This document shows, piece by piece, positions 33,188 to 34,155 of a stretch of DNA of 34,155 bases (position 1 is its first letter; the number at the start of each line of letters is the position of its first letter). Origin of the DNA: Opitutus sp. (GTDB lineage: Bacteria > Verrucomicrobiota > Verrucomicrobiia > Opitutales > Opitutaceae). Where the stretch lies: assembly GCA_009695305.1 (NCBI GenBank), contig SIBG01000043.1:1-34155 (forward strand). Direction: 5' to 3'. The translations under genes were made by a program, and so were the position numbers. The notes beneath the pieces are model-generated. The model worked only from the letters and a program-made list of their open reading frames with translations, had not been told where the DNA came from and did no database searches.

Positions 33188-34155
33188 ATGCCCCGCCTCA
33201 TTTCCCGCCGCGACGCCCTCCGCCTCTCTATCACCGCGGCCGGCGCCGTCGCCACCACACTCGCGTTTCCCCGTGTCCTCCGTGCCGCCGCACCCGCCTA
33301 TCCGCACGGCGTCGTCCGCGGCGAACCCACCGCCGAGAAAATCGGCACCGAGGTCCTCGCCTCCGGCGGCAACGCCGTCGATGCGATGGTCGCCGCCGCC
33401 CTCGCCGCGGCGGTGTGTTCCCCGGCCATGACCGGCATCGGCGGCTACGGCGCCTCCATCATGATCGCGTCGGCCGATGGCAAAAAAATTGTCGCCATCG
33501 ATGCGAACTCTGCCGCGCCCGCTGCCGCCCGCGCCGATATGTTGCCCCTCGACGAAAAGGGCAACGTGCGCGGTCGCGTCAACGAGGTCGGTTGGCTCGC
33601 CGCCGGCGTGCCCGGCATTCTCGCCGGCCTGCAACTCGCGCTCGACCACCACGGCACGCGCTCCTTCCGCGATTCCTTGCAACCCGCGATTGCCCTCGCC
33701 CGCGACGGCTTCCCGCTCAGTGCCGCCGTTGCCACCGTGATGCGCAACCTCGCTCCGACCTTTCGCACCCACGCCGGCGGTCGCGCGCTCTATCTGAAAA
33801 ACGGCGCCACTCCCGCCGCCGGTGAAATTTTCCGCAACCCCGAGCTCGCCGCGCTCCTCACGACGCTCGCGCAACGCAACTCCGTCGATTCGTTCTACCG
33901 TGGCGACATTGGCCAACGCATCGCCGACGACTTCGCAAAGAACGGCGGCATCGTCACCGCCGCCGACCTCGCCGCCTACCGTGCCCACGAAGTCGCCCCG
34001 CTCCGTTTCACGTGGCACGGCAGCGAAGTCTGCACCGCCCCGCTCACTGCCGGCGGCTTCACGATGCTCCAGTGCCTCACCACGCTGCGCGCGCTCGATT
34101 GGCACCGCGAGCCCGCCGGCCTCGCCCGCACGCACGCCTACCTCGAAGCCCTCCG
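33188..34155 (+). CDS. Gamma-glutamyltransferase, N-terminal part, runs off window
   Basis: The frame is open to the last base; 322 residues are visible. A Tat-like start (R7-R8-D-A-L-R-L and hydrophobic ITAAGAVATTLAF) suggests export. The large-subunit marks of gamma-glutamyltransferase follow: EKIGTEVLASGGNAVDAMVA, GIGGYGASIMI, GVPGILAGLQLAL, GGIVTAADLAAYR and TAPLTAGGFTMLQ. The autoprocessing and catalytic Thr of the small subunit lies beyond the window, so activity cannot be judged. The enzyme class cleaves or transfers gamma-glutamyl groups, for example from glutathione. Confidence 0.9.
   Translation, partial: MPRLISRRDALRLSITAAGAVATTLAFPRVLRAAAPAYPHGVVRGEPTAEKIGTEVLASGGNAVDAMVAAALAAAVCSPAMTGIGGYGASIMIASADGKKIVAIDANSAAPAAARADMLPLDEKGNVRGRVNEVGWLAAGVPGILAGLQLALDHHGTRSFRDSLQPAIALARDGFPLSAAVATVMRNLAPTFRTHAGGRALYLKNGATPAAGEIFRNPELAALLTTLAQRNSVDSFYRGDIGQRIADDFAKNGGIVTAADLAAYRAHEVAPLRFTWHGSEVCTAPLTAGGFTMLQCLTTLRALDWHREPAGLARTHAYLEAL

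Overview
The window looks like a chromosomal stretch of a GC-rich member of the Verrucomicrobiota, most likely Opitutaceae. This is inferred from the gene families: several large TonB-dependent receptors with an N-terminal carboxypeptidase-regulatory-like domain and no SusD partner, paired DUF1549/DUF1553 'planctomycete cytochrome' proteins and DUF1501 proteins, formylglycine-type sulfatases, a DUF1080 protein and a DUF5069 protein. Most start codons lack a Shine-Dalgarno and are preceded by a short pyrimidine-rich tract ending in CATG. No rRNA, tRNA or CRISPR array was seen.

Layout. 1-8.8 kb: a 5'-truncated TonB-dependent receptor, a sulfatase, a 144-bp twin-hairpin repeat (copy A), a secreted esterase and a second receptor. 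8.9-16.9 kb: a DUF1549/DUF1553 protein, a repeat-rich island carrying a GxxExxY-type PD-(D/E)XK nuclease gene, then DUF1501, sulfatase and DUF1080 genes. 17.0-21.1 kb: a tight cassette of a Gfo/Idh/MocA oxidoreductase, a PIG-L deacetylase, a NagB-like isomerase/deaminase and an MFS permease, which suggests amino-sugar use. 21.2-21.7 kb: a TfoX C-domain gene whose 3' end is overwritten by copy B of the 144-bp repeat. 21.8-26.5 kb, minus strand: a second DUF1549/DUF1553 plus DUF1501 pair. 26.9-29.5 kb: DUF5069, a beta-hydroxyacid-dehydrogenase-like enzyme and a secreted beta-propeller protein. 29.7-34.2 kb: a third receptor and the N-terminal part of a gamma-glutamyltransferase.

Together the genes suggest capture and breakdown of sulfated, esterified, possibly amino-sugar-containing polysaccharides: receptors for outer-membrane uptake, sulfatases and an esterase to strip substituents, and cytoplasmic enzymes for the released sugars.

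The least ordinary part is 11.9-13.3 kb. A predicted nuclease gene is tightly bracketed by roughly 80-bp palindromes, each built from four copies of a 14-mer close to GGTAGGAAGATTTT. Two further palindromes lie upstream, in a tandem array that has also copied the last 54 bp of the neighbouring DUF1553 gene. This looks like a small nuclease-associated mobile or selfish element. The second notable item is the 144-bp repeat, which altered the end of one gene, supplies the stop codon of another and contains the annotated start codon of a third.
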